Assembly (NCBI GenBank): GCA_964587855.1
Contig: CAZPLT010000005.1
Coordinates: forward strand, 1-52,596
Source of the DNA: WRCA01 sp964587855
GTDB taxonomy: Bacteria > Pseudomonadota > Alphaproteobacteria > Rs-D84
Length of the DNA: 52,596 bases
Reading direction: 5' to 3'
The notes under the pieces: generated by a model
Databases searched by the model: none
Seen by the model: only the letters and a program-made list of their open reading frames with translations
What the model was told of the DNA's origin: nothing
Shown here: piece after piece, positions 1 through 8,943 of the stretch
Numbering within the stretch: the first letter of the stretch is position 1
Layout: each line of letters starts with the position of its first letter
Made by a program: the position numbers and the translations under genes

Positions 1-1163
1 TCAAAAGAATCGGCAATCATTCTTCGAACACGTGCGGCCTGCATAAAATAAACTTCGTAACTTTCGGATGATAATACCGCGGTGCCGACAATCATACGTC
101 TTTGGACTTCTTCGCCAAATCCAGCCGCACGAGTTTTCATATAAGTATCAATTAAATCTTTGCCGTTTTCACGCAAACCATAACGCATACCATCATAACG
201 TGCCAAATTACTGGAAGCCTCGGCCGGGGCAATTATGTAATAAGCCGCCAACGCATCCAAAATATTTGGAATTGAAATTTCTATAATTTCAGCACCTGAA
301 TCTTTCATGTCTTGGATTCGTTTTTCAAATATTGATTTCATGTCGTTCGAAATTTCAACATCAGATAATTCTTTGATTACGCCAATTTTTAAACCCTTTA
401 AATCAATAGGTGTGGTTTGGAGTTTGAAATCAAAGTTTGCGCTGGTGCTATCTTTTGGATCGTGTCCCGCCATTACGGAAAGCATAAGTGCAGCGTCATC
501 AATACTGCGTGCAATTTGACCCATGGTATCTAACGAGCTTGCAAATGCAGTGCAACCAAAGCGCGAGCATAATCCGTATGTTGGTTTCATTCCAACAAGT
601 CCCGTAATAGCAGATGGAAATCGTATAGAACCACCAGTATCTGTTCCGGTTGCAATCAGTGCCAATCCACCAGCAACTGCGCTGGTTGAACCACCACTGC
701 TGCCGCCCGCGGTTAATTTGCGTGTGCGTTGATATGGATTAATTGGTGCGCCAAAAAAACTGGTTTTACTGAAAGTGCCCATTGCAAATTCGTCCAGATT
801 GGTTTTCCCCAGCAATGTTGTCCCAGCGTCAGCTAATTTTTGTGAAACGGTTGATTCATATTCTGGAATAAAATTTTCTAGTATGTGGCTGCCCGCGGTT
901 GTGCGAATGCCACGGGTCGCAAATAAATCCTTCATGCCCAGTGGGATACCTTCCAGCGTACGCGCAGTGTCGTTTGCATATCTTTTGTCTGATTCGGCCG
1001 CATCTGCCAATGCGCGTTCAGGTGTAGTTGTGATATAGCAATTTAATTCCGCACCATATTTTTCTATGCGGTCCAAATAGGCGCGCGTCAGTTCAGTCGC
1101 AGAAATCTTTTTCGTACGCAATTGTCCCAATGCTTCGGTTAGTGTCAGGTCTATCAAATTCAT
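1..1163 (-). CDS. gatA: Asp/Glu-tRNA amidotransferase subunit A (C-terminus beyond window)
   Basis: Amidase subunit of GatCAB, which converts Glu-tRNA(Gln) to Gln-tRNA(Gln) and/or Asp-tRNA(Asn) to Asn-tRNA(Asn) in the cytoplasm. The visible 387 codons contain the amidase-signature triad region: Lys78 in GMKD, the glycine/serine stretch TAGGSSGGS, and the nucleophile region TGGSIRFPS. The reading frame runs off the left edge, so the last ~100 residues are missing. The start is ATG at 1163, two bases after the gatC stop. An in-frame ATG three codons upstream (1172) overlaps gatC and is the alternative. It is co-transcribed with gatC. The family assignment is secure. Confidence 0.96.
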   Translation of the reverse strand, partial: MNLIDLTLTEALGQLRTKKISATELTRAYLDRIEKYGAELNCYITTTPERALADAAESDKRYANDTARTLEGIPLGMKDLFATRGIRTTAGSHILENFIPEYESTVSQKLADAGTTLLGKTNLDEFAMGTFSKTSFFGAPINPYQRTRKLTAGGSSGGSTSAVAGGLALIATGTDTGGSIRFPSAITGLVGMKPTYGLCSRFGCTAFASSLDTMGQIARSIDDAALMLSVMAGHDPKDSTSANFDFKLQTTPIDLKGLKIGVIKELSDVEISNDMKSIFEKRIQDMKDSGAEIIEISIPNILDALAAYYIIAPAEASSNLARYDGMRYGLRENGKDLIDTYMKTRAAGFGEEVQRRMIVGTAVLSSESYEVYFMQAARVRRMIADSF

Positions 1164-1164
1164 T

Positions 1165-1458
1165 TTATTCATCCATAACTTTTGGTACAGCAAAATATCC
1201 GCGAGATTTGCCAGCTTCATCAGGCGTGTTTGCCAAAACAGCGTCACGAATACCACCATCGGTTACAACGTCTGCGCGAAGAGGCAGGGCATGTGTTACC
1301 GGGGTAATCATTGGTTCAATCCCAGTGGTGTCAATTTTTTGTAATTTATCAATCCAATCAACAATAGAGTCAATCTTCATTTCGGTCAGTTTTTCATCCG
1401 AAATTTCTATTCTGATTAATTTAGCAAATTTTTGTAGTTGTTCTTTTGTGAATGCCAT
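1165..1458 (-). CDS. gatC: Asp/Glu-tRNA amidotransferase subunit C
   Basis: Small GatC subunit (97 aa) that wraps around GatA and stabilises the GatCAB complex. The N-terminal helix with LAKLIRIEIS-type spacing and the C-terminal region with DVVTDGG, the short peptide that lies across GatA in known structures, are recognisable. Length is normal for the family. It is the first gene of the gatC-gatA pair, and its stop lies directly against the gatA start. The gene is divergent from ruvX, with a 39-bp gap that must hold both promoters. Confidence 0.93.
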   Translation of the reverse strand: MAFTKEQLQKFAKLIRIEISDEKLTEMKIDSIVDWIDKLQKIDTTGIEPMITPVTHALPLRADVVTDGGIRDAVLANTPDEAGKSRGYFAVPKVMDE

Positions 1459-1497
1459 AATGGTTGCTCTTTATAAAATAACGGCTATAATAATACC

Positions 1498-1923
1498 ATG
1501 GTATTGACAGATTTCAAGGATTTTCCGCGTCACGGGCGCATTTTAGGGATCGATTGGGGCATCAAACGTGTGGGCACGGCTGTGTCCAGTCCAGACTGGG
1601 ATTTTGTTTTTCCACGTAATATTATTCATGGCGAAACCAGTATAGAGCAAATAAAAAAACTGATAGAATCTGAAAATATAGTCGGTGTTGTTTTGGGGTT
1701 GCCATTGTATCCAGATGGAACCGATTCGAATACTACGCGTAATGTTCGGGAATTTGAAATAAATCTGGCCAAAGAAATATCCATACCAATTATTTTTATA
1801 GAAGAAAATTTAACCAGTGTAGAGGCCAGCGAAAGAATAAAAAACAAAGATTTAGATTCTGAATCTGCAGCAATAATATTGGAAAATGGAATTGCCATGA
1901 TAAAAAGGACACACAATGTTTGA
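1498..1923 (+). CDS. ruvX: YqgF/RuvX family RNase H-fold resolvase
   Basis: Putative pre-16S rRNA nuclease or Holliday-junction resolvase of the YqgF family (141 aa). The N-terminal RNase H-fold strand is LGIDWGIKRVG, with the catalytic Asp in the usual D-x-G place. Further family motifs are GLPLYPDG and, near the C-terminus, EENLTSVEA. The start is ATG 1498. The stop (TGA) overlaps the next gene by 8 bp, which suggests translational coupling with the DHH phosphoesterase. The gene is close in length to E. coli YqgF (138 aa). Confidence 0.92.
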   Translation: MVLTDFKDFPRHGRILGIDWGIKRVGTAVSSPDWDFVFPRNIIHGETSIEQIKKLIESENIVGVVLGLPLYPDGTDSNTTRNVREFEINLAKEISIPIIFIEENLTSVEASERIKNKDLDSESAAIILENGIAMIKRTHNV

Positions 1924-2875
1924 AGAAAATCAAGTTTCAGAAATTGTTGCTAAAATTAAAGCAGCGGAATCAATTGCTATTATTGGGCATAAAAATGCAG
2001 ATATGGATTCTTTGGGGGGCGTGCTCGGATTGTCCAGAATGATAGAAATCAATTTTGATAAAAAGCCCATGTGTTTATATGATGGGAATATTCCCGCTTA
2101 CCAGGATTTTTTGCCAGGACGTAAAGATTTGATTTATGTTGGAAAATTACCTGAAACGTTTCATGCGGATTTGTTAATTTGTATTGATATTGCAGATTCA
2201 AATAAACAATTTGGGGATTTTAAGTCGGATGTTTTTTCAAACAGTGATTTTATAATAAAAATAGATCATCATCCAGATTCTGAAAAGTTTGGTGATATCA
2301 ATATAGATGACGAAACAGCTTCTGCCGCAACCGAAATAATTTATGATATTGCACATATTGCAGGTTGGAAAATTGACGAAGATGCGGCAAATTGTTTATT
2401 AGCTGGTATAATCTGTGATACTGGAACGTTTAAATGGATTCGTAATTCTGCCCCTTTGCGAGCAAGCGCAGATTTGGTTGATTTGGGCGCATCAATGGAA
2501 ATGATTTTGGAAAAAATCAACTCAGCCCCAAAAAAACATATAATTGCATGTGGACGTTCGATTGCAACTTCTGAATTTCATGGAACCCTGGCGATTGCAA
2601 CAATTACTCGCGCAGATTATAAAAATTTAGATGGCAGTGCAGTAGAAGTTTTGGATTCTTTGCGTCGTATTCCAGGTATAGAATATTTTGTTCTTTTAAC
2701 ACAAGCGCACGAAGATAAAATTCATATTTCTTTCCGCGCACGAACAAAGCCTGTTAATGAAATTGCAGCAAATTGTTTTTCAGGTGGCGGGCATAAATTA
2801 GCCGCAGCTGGAATTTTTCACGGCAGTTTGGAAGATGCAAAACAAGCAGTAATTTCGGCTTTTTCGGGTTGTTAA
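1916..2875 (+). CDS. nrnA: DHH/DHHA1 phosphoesterase, NrnA type
   Basis: Predicted nanoRNase / pAp phosphatase of 319 aa. The DHH-family motifs occur in order: GHKNADMDSLG (His25, Asp29, Asp31), CIDIAD (Asp91), the signature DHH at 117-119, ICDTGTF (Asp168), and the DHHA1 substrate motif SGGGHKLAAAG near the C-terminus. Family members cleave 2-5 nt RNAs, pAp and the c-di-AMP product pApA to mononucleotides. That is notable here because a CdaA-type diadenylate cyclase lies at 35187-35969. The gene overlaps ruvX by 8 bp and its 3' end overlaps the convergent aldolase gene by 4 bp. The family is secure; the in vivo substrate is not. Confidence 0.9.
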   Translation: MFEENQVSEIVAKIKAAESIAIIGHKNADMDSLGGVLGLSRMIEINFDKKPMCLYDGNIPAYQDFLPGRKDLIYVGKLPETFHADLLICIDIADSNKQFGDFKSDVFSNSDFIIKIDHHPDSEKFGDINIDDETASAATEIIYDIAHIAGWKIDEDAANCLLAGIICDTGTFKWIRNSAPLRASADLVDLGASMEMILEKINSAPKKHIIACGRSIATSEFHGTLAIATITRADYKNLDGSAVEVLDSLRRIPGIEYFVLLTQAHEDKIHISFRARTKPVNEIAANCFSGGGHKLAAAGIFHGSLEDAKQAVISAFSGC

Positions 2876-3813
2876 ATTTTTTCAGCGCTGCCCATTACAT
2901 TTACATTTTTATCTTTATAAAGCTGGATCATTTTATCGCGCGCCACAGACAAATAAGTTCGTGGATCAAAGTTTTCTGGATTTTCGGTTAATGCCTGTCT
3001 GACGCCGGCGGTAAATGCAAGACGCGCATCAGAATCCACATTAATTTTGCAAATATTCATTTTACGCGCGGCTATCAGTTGATCTTCGGGAATTCCACGT
3101 GCGCCTGTGATATTTCCGCCAAACTCATTTATTTCGGTAATTAAGTTTTGTGGTACAGATGACGCGCCATGTAAAACCAGTGGGAAATCAGGTAATTGTT
3201 CTTGGACTTTTTCTAAAATATCAAAACGTAATTTATCGTCGGGTGATTTCATTTTATATGCACCATGCGAAGTGCCAATTGATATAGCCAACGAATCAAC
3301 CCCAGTTTGTTCTACAAATCGAACGACATCATCTGGATTAGTATAGCAAGATTTTTCAATTTTTAATTCGTCTTCTATTCCGACCAATGCGCCCAGTTCA
3401 GCCTCGACCGATACATTATATTTATGTGCGTAATCAGCAACTTTTTTTGATGTGATAACATTTTCATCAAATGATTTAAAAGAAGCATCAATCATAACGG
3501 ACGAAAAACCCATATCAATACAGTCTTTGCATATATCGAAATCTGCGCCATGATCCAAATGCAGGGCAATTGGAATTTTTAGACCTTTTACAGCCGCACC
3601 AACCATTGCCATTAAGATTTCTTTGCCGGTATATTTTCTTGCTCCATTGGATACTTGTAAAATCACAGGCGATTCGGTCTGAACGCATGCGGTCAAGATG
3701 GCTTGCAGTTGTTCCAGGTTGCTGAAATTATACGCGGGCACGGCATATCCGCCGCGCAAAGCACGCCCCAGCATTTCATTAGTATTACTTAAACCAAGAT
3801 TTTCGTATTTCAT
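2872..3813 (-). CDS. fba: Class II fructose-bisphosphate aldolase
   Basis: Zinc-dependent aldolase of glycolysis and gluconeogenesis that reversibly splits fructose 1,6-bisphosphate (313 aa). Class II marks are HLDHGADFD (metal ligand and catalytic Asp), SIGTSHGAYK, VLHGASSVP, and the phosphate-binding KINVDSD. The length fits the long (~310 aa) bacterial class II form. The gene is convergent with nrnA and overlaps its stop by 4 bp, leaving no space for a terminator. KBA/GatY-type aldolases share the fold, but the NVDSD and GTSHGAYK motifs fit FBA. Confidence 0.93.
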   Translation of the reverse strand: MKYENLGLSNTNEMLGRALRGGYAVPAYNFSNLEQLQAILTACVQTESPVILQVSNGARKYTGKEILMAMVGAAVKGLKIPIALHLDHGADFDICKDCIDMGFSSVMIDASFKSFDENVITSKKVADYAHKYNVSVEAELGALVGIEDELKIEKSCYTNPDDVVRFVEQTGVDSLAISIGTSHGAYKMKSPDDKLRFDILEKVQEQLPDFPLVLHGASSVPQNLITEINEFGGNITGARGIPEDQLIAARKMNICKINVDSDARLAFTAGVRQALTENPENFDPRTYLSVARDKMIQLYKDKNVNVMGSAEKI

Positions 3814-3851
3814 ATAAATTATTATATCATATTTTCAAAAATAAAAAAATC

Positions 3852-3879
3852 TTGACAATAGCCACAAAAGTCCTATAGT
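3852..3879 (+). promoter_or_regulatory. Sigma-70-type promoter
   Basis: TTGACA at 3852-3857 and TATAGT at 3874-3879 are separated by 16 bp, just upstream of the lipoprotein gene. The same -35/-10 pair recurs upstream of rpsL and of the ribbon-helix-helix gene, so it looks like the vegetative consensus of this organism. Confidence 0.75.
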
Positions 3880-3906
3880 TTTGTCAAACAACAAAAAGGG
3901 TTGCTT

Positions 3907-4266
3907 ATGAAAAAACTAATTTTGCCTTTCACTGCGGTTGCTATTTTGGCTGGATGCGGTGGTTCTTATAATCATTATGAAAAAAATGAAACTTATACTC
4001 AAGATGGTTACGACTGCATTGTAACAATTAACGAAGAAGGCGTAGTCAATCGTGCAAATACAGATAAAAATGACAGCACAGTTTATCCAAATACATCTTG
4101 TGGAGAATTGTTGAATAAAAAAGCAGAAGCTGAAACTCCAGCTGCCCCAGTTGTTACAAAGGTTGTACTGGTTGAACCACAACCAACAACTACAACAATC
4201 CGCAGTGTAAAACGCGTTTATTTACGTAATAACTGCAAGGCTTCTTATGGCACCTGGTGTGAATAA
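3907..4266 (+). CDS. Small predicted lipoprotein, unknown function
   Basis: 119-aa exported protein. The N-terminus is a short lipoprotein signal peptide (MKKLILPF...) ending in the lipobox LAGC, so Cys would be acylated at about residue 18. The mature part has a short Cys-containing region (DGYDCIV, NTSCGEL), a Pro/Thr-rich linker around residues 75-100, and a C-terminal NNCKASYGTWCE tail with two Cys that may form a disulfide. No family was recognised. ATG 3907 was chosen over a TTG two codons upstream because it gives a normal signal peptide. A strong promoter and a terminator make it a single-gene unit. Confidence 0.75.
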   Translation: MKKLILPFTAVAILAGCGGSYNHYEKNETYTQDGYDCIVTINEEGVVNRANTDKNDSTVYPNTSCGELLNKKAEAETPAAPVVTKVVLVEPQPTTTTIRSVKRVYLRNNCKASYGTWCE

Positions 4267-4283
4267 TAAGAAAGATTAAATTT

Positions 4284-4314
4284 AAAAATCCCGCGTTTTG
4301 CGGGATTTTTTATA
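4284..4314. terminator. Bidirectional rho-independent terminator
   Basis: An 11-bp perfect stem (aaaaatcccgc / gcgggattttt) with a 5-nt loop and T-runs on both strands sits between the convergent lipoprotein gene and parE. Confidence 0.9.
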
Positions 4315-6292
4315 TATCTAAATCTTTTATAAATCTGGCGTGTTCGGTTATGAATTTGAATCGGAACTCGGGTTTTTTGCCCATCAGTTCTGTTACCAGT
4401 GTTCTTGTTTTTTCTGTGTCTTCGGCGGCGTCTTCGGTTTTTGGCGGCAATTCAACCCGAATCAAACGTCTGGTTTTTGGATTCATCGTCGTTTCTTTTA
4501 ACTGGTTTGGCATCATTTCTCCCAAACCTTTGAATCGGCTGATTTCTAGTTTTTTACCCTTGTACTTGGTTGCCTTTAATTCGTCCAGTTCTTCATCCGT
4601 ATCAACATAAATCGATTCGGTTCCATGTGTTAATTTATACAGCGGTGGGCAAGATAAATATAAATGACCGCCATGAATTAACTGGGGCATGCACCAATAA
4701 AAGAAAGTCATCAATAATGATGCGATGTGCGAACCATCAACGTCCGCATCAGTCATGATAATAATTTTTTCATAGCGCAGTTTTGATTCGTCCCAATCTT
4801 TGGCATTGCCCGCACCGATAATATCCAGCAACATATTTAATTCTTTATTATTGCTGAATTTTTCATCTGAATTTGACAGCACATTCAAGACTTTGCCACG
4901 CAGTGGTAATATTGCCTGGGTTGCGCGATCGCGTGCTTGCTTAGCGGTGCCGCCTGCGGATTGGCCCTCTACTATAAATAATTCTGTTCCAGCAATTCCG
5001 TGCTTCGAGCAGTCTGCCAATTCGGCCGGCATACGGGCACGTTTTGTTGGAGTTTTGCGCGCGATGTCTTTGACCGCTTTGGTTTTAATACGTGCATTCG
5101 CCAAATTTATTACGAAATCTAATAAAGAATTTGCAGTTTTTGGATCGGATGCCAAAAAGATTTCCCATGGATCAGAAATTGCTTTTTCTGTATAGCGTGC
5201 GATTTCTGGATTGCTTAATTTTTCCTTGGTCTGGCCCAAAAATTGTGGTGTTTTATAAAACACAGATAATAAAACGGCTGCGGAATCAAAAACATCTTCG
5301 GCAATAATTGCAGTGCCAGATTTATTACCAATTTTTTCAGCGTAATTTTTCAGACCTTTGGTAATAGCGGTGCGAAAACCCGATTCATGAGTTCCACCAT
5401 CAATTGTTGCAATAGTATTACAATAGCTGGCAAAAAATCCATCGTCAGATGCTGCACCATTTTCATCAGTTAAAAAGGTCAATGCCCATTCAACACGAAA
5501 GCCAGTATCTTCGGCCCATTCAGTATTTCCTGCAAAAATTTTTGGTAAAATTTGGGGTTTGTCTGCGGTTGTCTCAACTATACGATCTGCAACACCATTA
5601 GGGTAATAGAAAGTTGCAGTTGCTGGTAAATTCATATCTTCGGTCAGCAAATCTGGTGCACAATTCCATTCAACGCGAACCCCACGCGATAGATAAGATT
5701 TTGCGCGCGCCAAACGATAAATTTTTACAGGTTTGAATACAGCATTTGCACCAAAAATTTGATCGTCCAATGTGAAACGGACACTGGTTCCTTGGGCCTT
5801 GGTGGATTCGCCGCGTTCAATAGAGCCAACTGATTTTCCACGTGAAAACTTTTGGGTCCAAAAATAACCATCACGTGCAACGGTAACAATTGTCTCAGCC
5901 GACAGGGCATTTACAACAGCCGCACCAACGCCATGTAAACCACCACTAGTTTTATAAACATCATTGTTAAATTTTCCGCCCGAGTGTAATGTGGTAAATA
6001 TTATTTCCAACGCGGATTTACCCGGGAATTTTGGATGCTCGCCCACGGGAATTCCACGACCATCATCAGTGATCTCGATGGTTTTGGCATCAATCAAAGA
6101 AACAGTAATTTTTTTTGCAAAACCGGCAACCGCTTCGTCAATAGCGTTATCAATTATTTCAATCGGCAGATGGTGCCAGGCTTTCTCGTCAGTACCACCA
6201 ATATACATGCCAGGACGCAGACGAACAGGCTCTAAGCCTTCTAGAACCTGAATATCAGATGCATCATAAGAGTTTTGGGTTTTTTGTGCCAC
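4310..6292 (-). CDS. parE: DNA topoisomerase IV subunit B
   Basis: ATPase subunit of topoisomerase IV, which decatenates and relaxes DNA together with ParC (660 aa). The N-terminal GHKL ATPase shows DNAIDEA, DDGRGIPV and TSGGLHGVGAAVVNALS. The Toprim domain shows FIVEGQSAGG and MTDADVDGSHI, and the C-terminal tail shows SRFKGLGEM. The opening YDASDIQVLEGLEPVRLRPG and the GGTD sequence are typical of alphaproteobacterial ParE rather than GyrB, and the long GyrB insertion is absent. No partner parC gene is present. The stop lies inside the shared terminator. Confidence 0.93.
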   Translation of the reverse strand: MAQKTQNSYDASDIQVLEGLEPVRLRPGMYIGGTDEKAWHHLPIEIIDNAIDEAVAGFAKKITVSLIDAKTIEITDDGRGIPVGEHPKFPGKSALEIIFTTLHSGGKFNNDVYKTSGGLHGVGAAVVNALSAETIVTVARDGYFWTQKFSRGKSVGSIERGESTKAQGTSVRFTLDDQIFGANAVFKPVKIYRLARAKSYLSRGVRVEWNCAPDLLTEDMNLPATATFYYPNGVADRIVETTADKPQILPKIFAGNTEWAEDTGFRVEWALTFLTDENGAASDDGFFASYCNTIATIDGGTHESGFRTAITKGLKNYAEKIGNKSGTAIIAEDVFDSAAVLLSVFYKTPQFLGQTKEKLSNPEIARYTEKAISDPWEIFLASDPKTANSLLDFVINLANARIKTKAVKDIARKTPTKRARMPAELADCSKHGIAGTELFIVEGQSAGGTAKQARDRATQAILPLRGKVLNVLSNSDEKFSNNKELNMLLDIIGAGNAKDWDESKLRYEKIIIMTDADVDGSHIASLLMTFFYWCMPQLIHGGHLYLSCPPLYKLTHGTESIYVDTDEELDELKATKYKGKKLEISRFKGLGEMMPNQLKETTMNPKTRRLIRVELPPKTEDAAEDTEKTRTLVTELMGKKPEFRFKFITEHARFIKDLDI

Positions 6293-6353
6293 GGCGAATA
6301 GGTTATATCAATCTAAAAAAAAATGCAAGGTTTGGAATTTTTTATAAAAGTTG

Positions 6354-6381
6354 TTGACAAATATGTATATAGTAGTATGGT
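6354..6381 (+). promoter_or_regulatory. Putative promoter of small membrane protein gene
   Basis: TTGACA (6354-6359) is followed after 16 bp by TATGGT (6376-6381), 30 bp before the ATG at 6411. The -10 is weaker than the local consensus. Confidence 0.55.
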
Positions 6382-6410
6382 TTATAAAGAATTAAATTAA
6401 GAAATAAAAA

Positions 6411-6698
6411 ATGGCAGATAATAAAGCAGCAAAAATTATAATGAAATTTTGGTTATCCTTGGCTTTAGCTGGGACTGTTTTTACTGCGGGCAACATTTTT
6501 GTTCTTTCCAAGAATTGTATAAAAAATAAAAAAATTACACATATACAAGAACAGACAGATTCTGTGGAACAAAGAGATATTTTGGAAAAAATGAAAGAAA
6601 ATACATCTTTCCCATTAGGGTTTGCCATATTTACAGGTTTATTTTCGGGCGCATGTTTTTTTAAAGCAAATAAACAATATCGAAAAATACAAAGATAA
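6411..6698 (+). CDS. Small two-helix membrane protein, unknown
   Basis: 95-aa protein with two hydrophobic segments (about residues 10-35 and 66-83) that flank a charged loop containing QEQTDSVEQRDILEKMKE. The arrangement suggests a small inner-membrane hairpin. No family was recognised. It is supported as a real gene by its own promoter-like sequence upstream and a strong terminator downstream (6726-6755), and by a Lys/Ala-rich start (MADNKAAK). No clear Shine-Dalgarno is present. Confidence 0.6.
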   Translation: MADNKAAKIIMKFWLSLALAGTVFTAGNIFVLSKNCIKNKKITHIQEQTDSVEQRDILEKMKENTSFPLGFAIFTGLFSGACFFKANKQYRKIQR

Positions 6699-6725
6699 AA
6701 AGAACACTAATAAAAAATTTATACC

Positions 6726-6755
6726 CAAGCCCGCAATGCGGGCTTGATTTTTTTC
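6726..6755 (+). terminator. Rho-independent terminator
   Basis: A 9-bp perfect stem (caagcccgc / gcgggcttg) with a 3-nt loop, followed by a T-run, ends the small membrane protein unit just upstream of dnaJ. Confidence 0.88.
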
Positions 6756-6781
6756 TCTATGGCATTATATTCTAAATCACT

Positions 6782-7906
6782 ATGAGTAAAAATCCCTATG
6801 AAATTTTAGGCGTTGCAAAAAACGCATCAGACGCAGATATTAAAAAAGCTTATCACCGGATGGTTATGAAACATCATCCTGATAAAAATCCAGGCGATAA
6901 ATCGGCCGAAGAAAGATTCAAAGAAGTTAATAATGCCTTTGATATTCTAAAAGACCCACAAAAACGCGCTGCGTATGACCAATTTGGCGAAGCAGCATTT
7001 GCTGGCGGTAATGGGGCATCTGCAGGGACGGGCGGTTTTGGTGGAAATCCATTTGGAAATATGGGGGGGGGCGCGTTCCATTTTGATATGGGTGGCGGCA
7101 ATATGGAAGACATTATAAAAGAAGCCATGAAGTCTTTCGGAATGGGCGGCTTTGGAATGGGTGATGGCGCAGAGTCTGCTCAACATTCTGGTCGTGATAT
7201 GTTGCATGAAATTGAAATTTCATTAAAAGATGCATATTTGGGAAAAACAGAAACAATCAAATTTACCAGTAATGTTAAATGTGAAAAATGCAGTGGGCAT
7301 GGAACCGCTGATGGTAAACCCGCACCAGTTTGCAAAACTTGTGGTGGATCAGGCGCTGTGCGCACACGTCGTGGTTTGTTTGCTATGGAATCGGTGTGTC
7401 CAGATTGTCAGGGATTGGGACGCAAGATTTCCAAAAAATGTAGTGCTTGTGATGGAACTGGTACAACGCAAAAAAGACGTGAAATCAATGTTAAAATACC
7501 CGCAGGAATCCAAGATGGTGCCAGAATTCGTTTTGCGGGGCAGGGTGAAGCAGGCATGATGGGCGCACCAGCTGGCGATTTCTTTGTCGATGTTCATGTT
7601 TTGCCAGACTCAAGATTTGCCCGTATGGGACAAGATTTGTTGATGCGTGAAAAAGTTCCGTTTTCAACACTTGCGTTGGGTGGGGAAATTGAAATAGAAA
7701 CACTGGATGATAAAAAACTGGGTGTAAAAATCCCAAGCGGGACGCAAGTTGGCGAACGTATGCGCGTTCGTGGTCGTGGATTTCCTGGCGGGGATCTATT
7801 CATAGAAATCGCGACCCAGGTCCCAACAAAATTAACAGACAAGCAGAAAAAAGCACTGGAAGAATTTGCCGGCACAGATGGCAAAAAGAAACACGGATTT
7901 TTTTAA
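6782..7906 (+). CDS. dnaJ: Chaperone protein DnaJ
   Basis: Full-length type I Hsp40 co-chaperone that stimulates the DnaK ATPase (374 aa). Domains in order: a J-domain with HHPDKNPGDK (HPD at about residues 33-35); a Gly/Phe-rich linker (about 75-125); a zinc-binding region with four CxxCxGxG-type repeats (CEKCSGHG, CKTCGGSG, CPDCQGLG, CSACDGTG); and a C-terminal substrate-binding and dimerisation region. dnaK and grpE are not nearby. The ATG at 6782 lacks a clear Shine-Dalgarno. The gene is convergent with the next gene and overlaps it by 4 bp. Confidence 0.96.
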   Translation: MSKNPYEILGVAKNASDADIKKAYHRMVMKHHPDKNPGDKSAEERFKEVNNAFDILKDPQKRAAYDQFGEAAFAGGNGASAGTGGFGGNPFGNMGGGAFHFDMGGGNMEDIIKEAMKSFGMGGFGMGDGAESAQHSGRDMLHEIEISLKDAYLGKTETIKFTSNVKCEKCSGHGTADGKPAPVCKTCGGSGAVRTRRGLFAMESVCPDCQGLGRKISKKCSACDGTGTTQKRREINVKIPAGIQDGARIRFAGQGEAGMMGAPAGDFFVDVHVLPDSRFARMGQDLLMREKVPFSTLALGGEIEIETLDDKKLGVKIPSGTQVGERMRVRGRGFPGGDLFIEIATQVPTKLTDKQKKALEEFAGTDGKKKHGFF

Positions 7907-8934
7907 TCTTCTTCTTTTGCTGGAATTTCGCCATTTGCGGACAGCAATACTGCAATCCAACGCGTTTTATCAAATTGTGCGGTTATTATAAATATTGCCA
8001 TTAATAATGGTACGCTGAAAAACATTCCAATTGCACCCCATATCATTCCCCAAAATACCAAGTTTATTAAAATAGCAAGCGTGGAAAGGTTTAATGTTTT
8101 TCCAGTAAGCTTGGGCTCTATGATATTTCCCAGTAAGATTTGTATAATTATCAAACCACCAGCAACCAGCAATGGTGTTTGCAATGTGCTGGCTGTAATG
8201 AGTGAATAAAATAAAGGCAGTGCAGTTGAAACGATTGCGCCAAATGTTGGAATGTAATTTGTAATAAAGACTATAAACGCCCAAACACCGGCGAATTCAA
8301 TACCCAAATGTTTAAGCCATAAATAAGCCAACATTGATGTTGCCAGGGAAATAGCGGTTTTCATAAACATATATTTTTTCATATTTATAGCAATAGAATT
8401 TAAAATGAAATTTATCTTTTTTAATTTGCGATTATCTGGAAATAAATGTGATATTTTTTTTCTGAAAGTACTTTGTTCTATAAACATAAACAGCATATAA
8501 ACCAAAACCATTCCAAACGATAGCACCGCATTGCCTAAAGACATACCAATGTTTGCCGCAATAACAGTAAAGTCAGGTAAAGCAGATGGATTAATTTTTA
8601 TCCCCAGTGCATCAGAAATATAATTAATCAAAGTTATCATACTGGACTGTATTTCTGGTAGACGCGAAGAAAGTTCGGCAAACATGGGTCTGATTTGCGT
8701 TGAAAACGCAAAAACAAAAATAATTAATGTAGCAATAGATAATAAGAAAGCAGTCACATCAAAAGTTTTGCACAGGGCAATAGGTGTTTTTTTATATGGT
8801 AATAATTTTCTGTAATATGCAGAAATTGCATTGGTCAGATACCATAAAAAAGCCGCGATTATTAATGGAACAAATACAGGTTTGCCCAACACCAAGACAA
8901 CCAAAATACCAAGAAAAAGTATAAGTCCGTTCAT
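7903..8934 (-). CDS. AI-2E family (PerM/TqsA-like) membrane permease
   Basis: 343-aa polytopic inner-membrane protein of the AI-2E transporter (UPF0118) family. It has the family layout: paired N-terminal helices, a soluble middle region (about residues 85-140), and a C-terminal block of helices with IVFITNYIPTFGAIVSTALP and GNIIEPKLTGKTLNLSTLAIL, the typical conserved stretches. Members export varied small molecules or ions, so the substrate cannot be read from sequence. It lies downstream of the suf cluster and the polytopic protein on the same strand, with a 9-bp gap, so it may be the last gene of that operon. Confidence 0.85.
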   Translation of the reverse strand: MNGLILFLGILVVLVLGKPVFVPLIIAAFLWYLTNAISAYYRKLLPYKKTPIALCKTFDVTAFLLSIATLIIFVFAFSTQIRPMFAELSSRLPEIQSSMITLINYISDALGIKINPSALPDFTVIAANIGMSLGNAVLSFGMVLVYMLFMFIEQSTFRKKISHLFPDNRKLKKINFILNSIAINMKKYMFMKTAISLATSMLAYLWLKHLGIEFAGVWAFIVFITNYIPTFGAIVSTALPLFYSLITASTLQTPLLVAGGLIIIQILLGNIIEPKLTGKTLNLSTLAILINLVFWGMIWGAIGMFFSVPLLMAIFIITAQFDKTRWIAVLLSANGEIPAKEED

Positions 8935-8943
8935 GGTTCTTCC

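Noticed and set aside
7180..7900. Several long open frames antisense to or out of frame with dnaJ
   Set aside because: They arise from the codon bias of dnaJ (Cys/Gly-rich repeats), lack ribosome-binding sites, and have no recognisable domains.
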